A stretch of DNA of 6,542 nucleotides from assembly GCA_021780275.1 (NCBI GenBank), contig JAJXZC010000339.1:1-6542 (forward strand), read 5' to 3'. This stretch comes from Pseudomonadota bacterium. GTDB taxonomy: Bacteria; Pseudomonadota; Alphaproteobacteria; Parvibaculales; Parvibaculaceae. The notes under the pieces were generated by a model that searched no databases, was not told the origin of the DNA, and saw nothing but the letters and a program-made list of their open reading frames with translations. The translations under genes were made by a program, and so were the position numbers. Below are positions 6,379 through 6,542 of this stretch, piece after piece; position 1 is the first letter of the stretch, and the number at the start of each line of letters is the position of its first letter.

Positions 6379-6426
6379 GTCTGGGCCGCGCAAGACGGTC
6401 CATTACCCATCAAGTTCAGCGTCTAT

Positions 6427-6452
6427 ATGCCATGTGAGTTCCCCCATGGCAT
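6427..6452. repeat. 8-bp inverted repeat upstream of folE
   Basis: ATGCCATG (6427-6434) and CATGGCAT (6445-6452) are perfect inverted copies separated by ten bases. The repeat lies just over 100 bases before the folE start. There is no T-tract, so it is not a typical terminator. It could be an operator for folE or for a rightward gene beyond the window edge, or chance. No protein is assigned. Confidence 0.35.
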
Positions 6453-6468
6453 CGCCTTAAGGACGCAT

Positions 6469-6525
6469 ATGGCTTTGCATAAAGGCGCTATCAAGGTGGC
6501 CAGACACCTAAATGCCGCAATATGA
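6469..6525 (+). CDS. Possible 18-residue ORF at the right edge
   Basis: ATG at 6469 follows AAGGA (6459-6463) at a 5-base distance and encodes MALHKGAIKVARHLNAAI, then TGA. The stop overlaps another ATG as ATGA (6522-6525), which opens a frame (MRAEIRL) that leaves the window. This could be a short leader ORF coupled to a divergent gene, or chance. No homologue is recognised. The rest of 6326-6542 shows no other gene-like frame on either strand. Confidence 0.2.
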   Translation: MALHKGAIKVARHLNAAI

Positions 6526-6542
6526 GGGCCGAAATCCGGCTG

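Noticed and set aside
5672..6460. 262-residue plus-strand open frame antisense to folE
   Set aside because: It lies opposite a certain folE gene, has no ribosome binding site and its low-complexity Gly/Asp-rich product is a typical GC-rich shadow.

Overview
The window looks like chromosomal DNA of an alphaproteobacterium. The G+C content is moderately high (roughly 60% by eye). Genes are densely packed with overlapping starts and stops. The order folE, then a stand-alone monofunctional hisI, then a patatin-family gene, with a two-CBS-domain protein next door, is one I associate with Hyphomicrobiales and related alphaproteobacteria. A genus such as Parvibaculum would fit, but the window alone cannot settle that. 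I see no tRNA, rRNA, insertion sequence, CRISPR array or phage gene.

Layout, left to right. (1) 1-137 is a divergent control region. The first 18 codons of a gene run leftwards off the edge, and a perfect 19-bp palindrome at 92-110 overlaps the likely -10 of the rightward gene. (2) 138-1568 (+) encodes a complete carotenoid oxygenase/lignostilbene dioxygenase-family enzyme with all four iron-binding histidines. (3) 1565-3405 (-) is a two-gene operon: a DUF2157 polytopic membrane protein followed, with an ATGA start/stop overlap, by a membrane-anchored GDYXXLXY protein. Its stop shares the bases CTAG with the stop of the convergent dioxygenase. A six-codon open reading frame with a strong ribosome binding site lies in the operon's leader. 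(4) 3624-4052 (+) encodes a stand-alone CBS-pair protein. (5) 4059-6325 (-) holds folE, a rho-independent terminator, hisI and a RssA-like patatin hydrolase. The folE leader can fold into a two-tier hairpin, and a THF-II (folE motif) riboswitch is a reasonable candidate. (6) 6326-6542 has no convincing full gene; it holds the folE leader, an 8-bp inverted repeat and a possible very short ORF near the right edge.

Functionally, FolE (GTP to dihydroneopterin triphosphate, folate/pterin pathway) and HisI (phosphoribosyl-AMP cyclohydrolase, histidine pathway) are metal-dependent enzymes that hydrolytically open purine-type rings. The patatin protein is probably co-transcribed with hisI. The dioxygenase with its palindrome and divergent gene looks like a small locally regulated catabolic unit. 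The DUF2157/GDYXXLXY pair is a widespread but functionally uncharacterised membrane module and is the least understood part of the window. Nothing here is clearly a new defence or mobile system.
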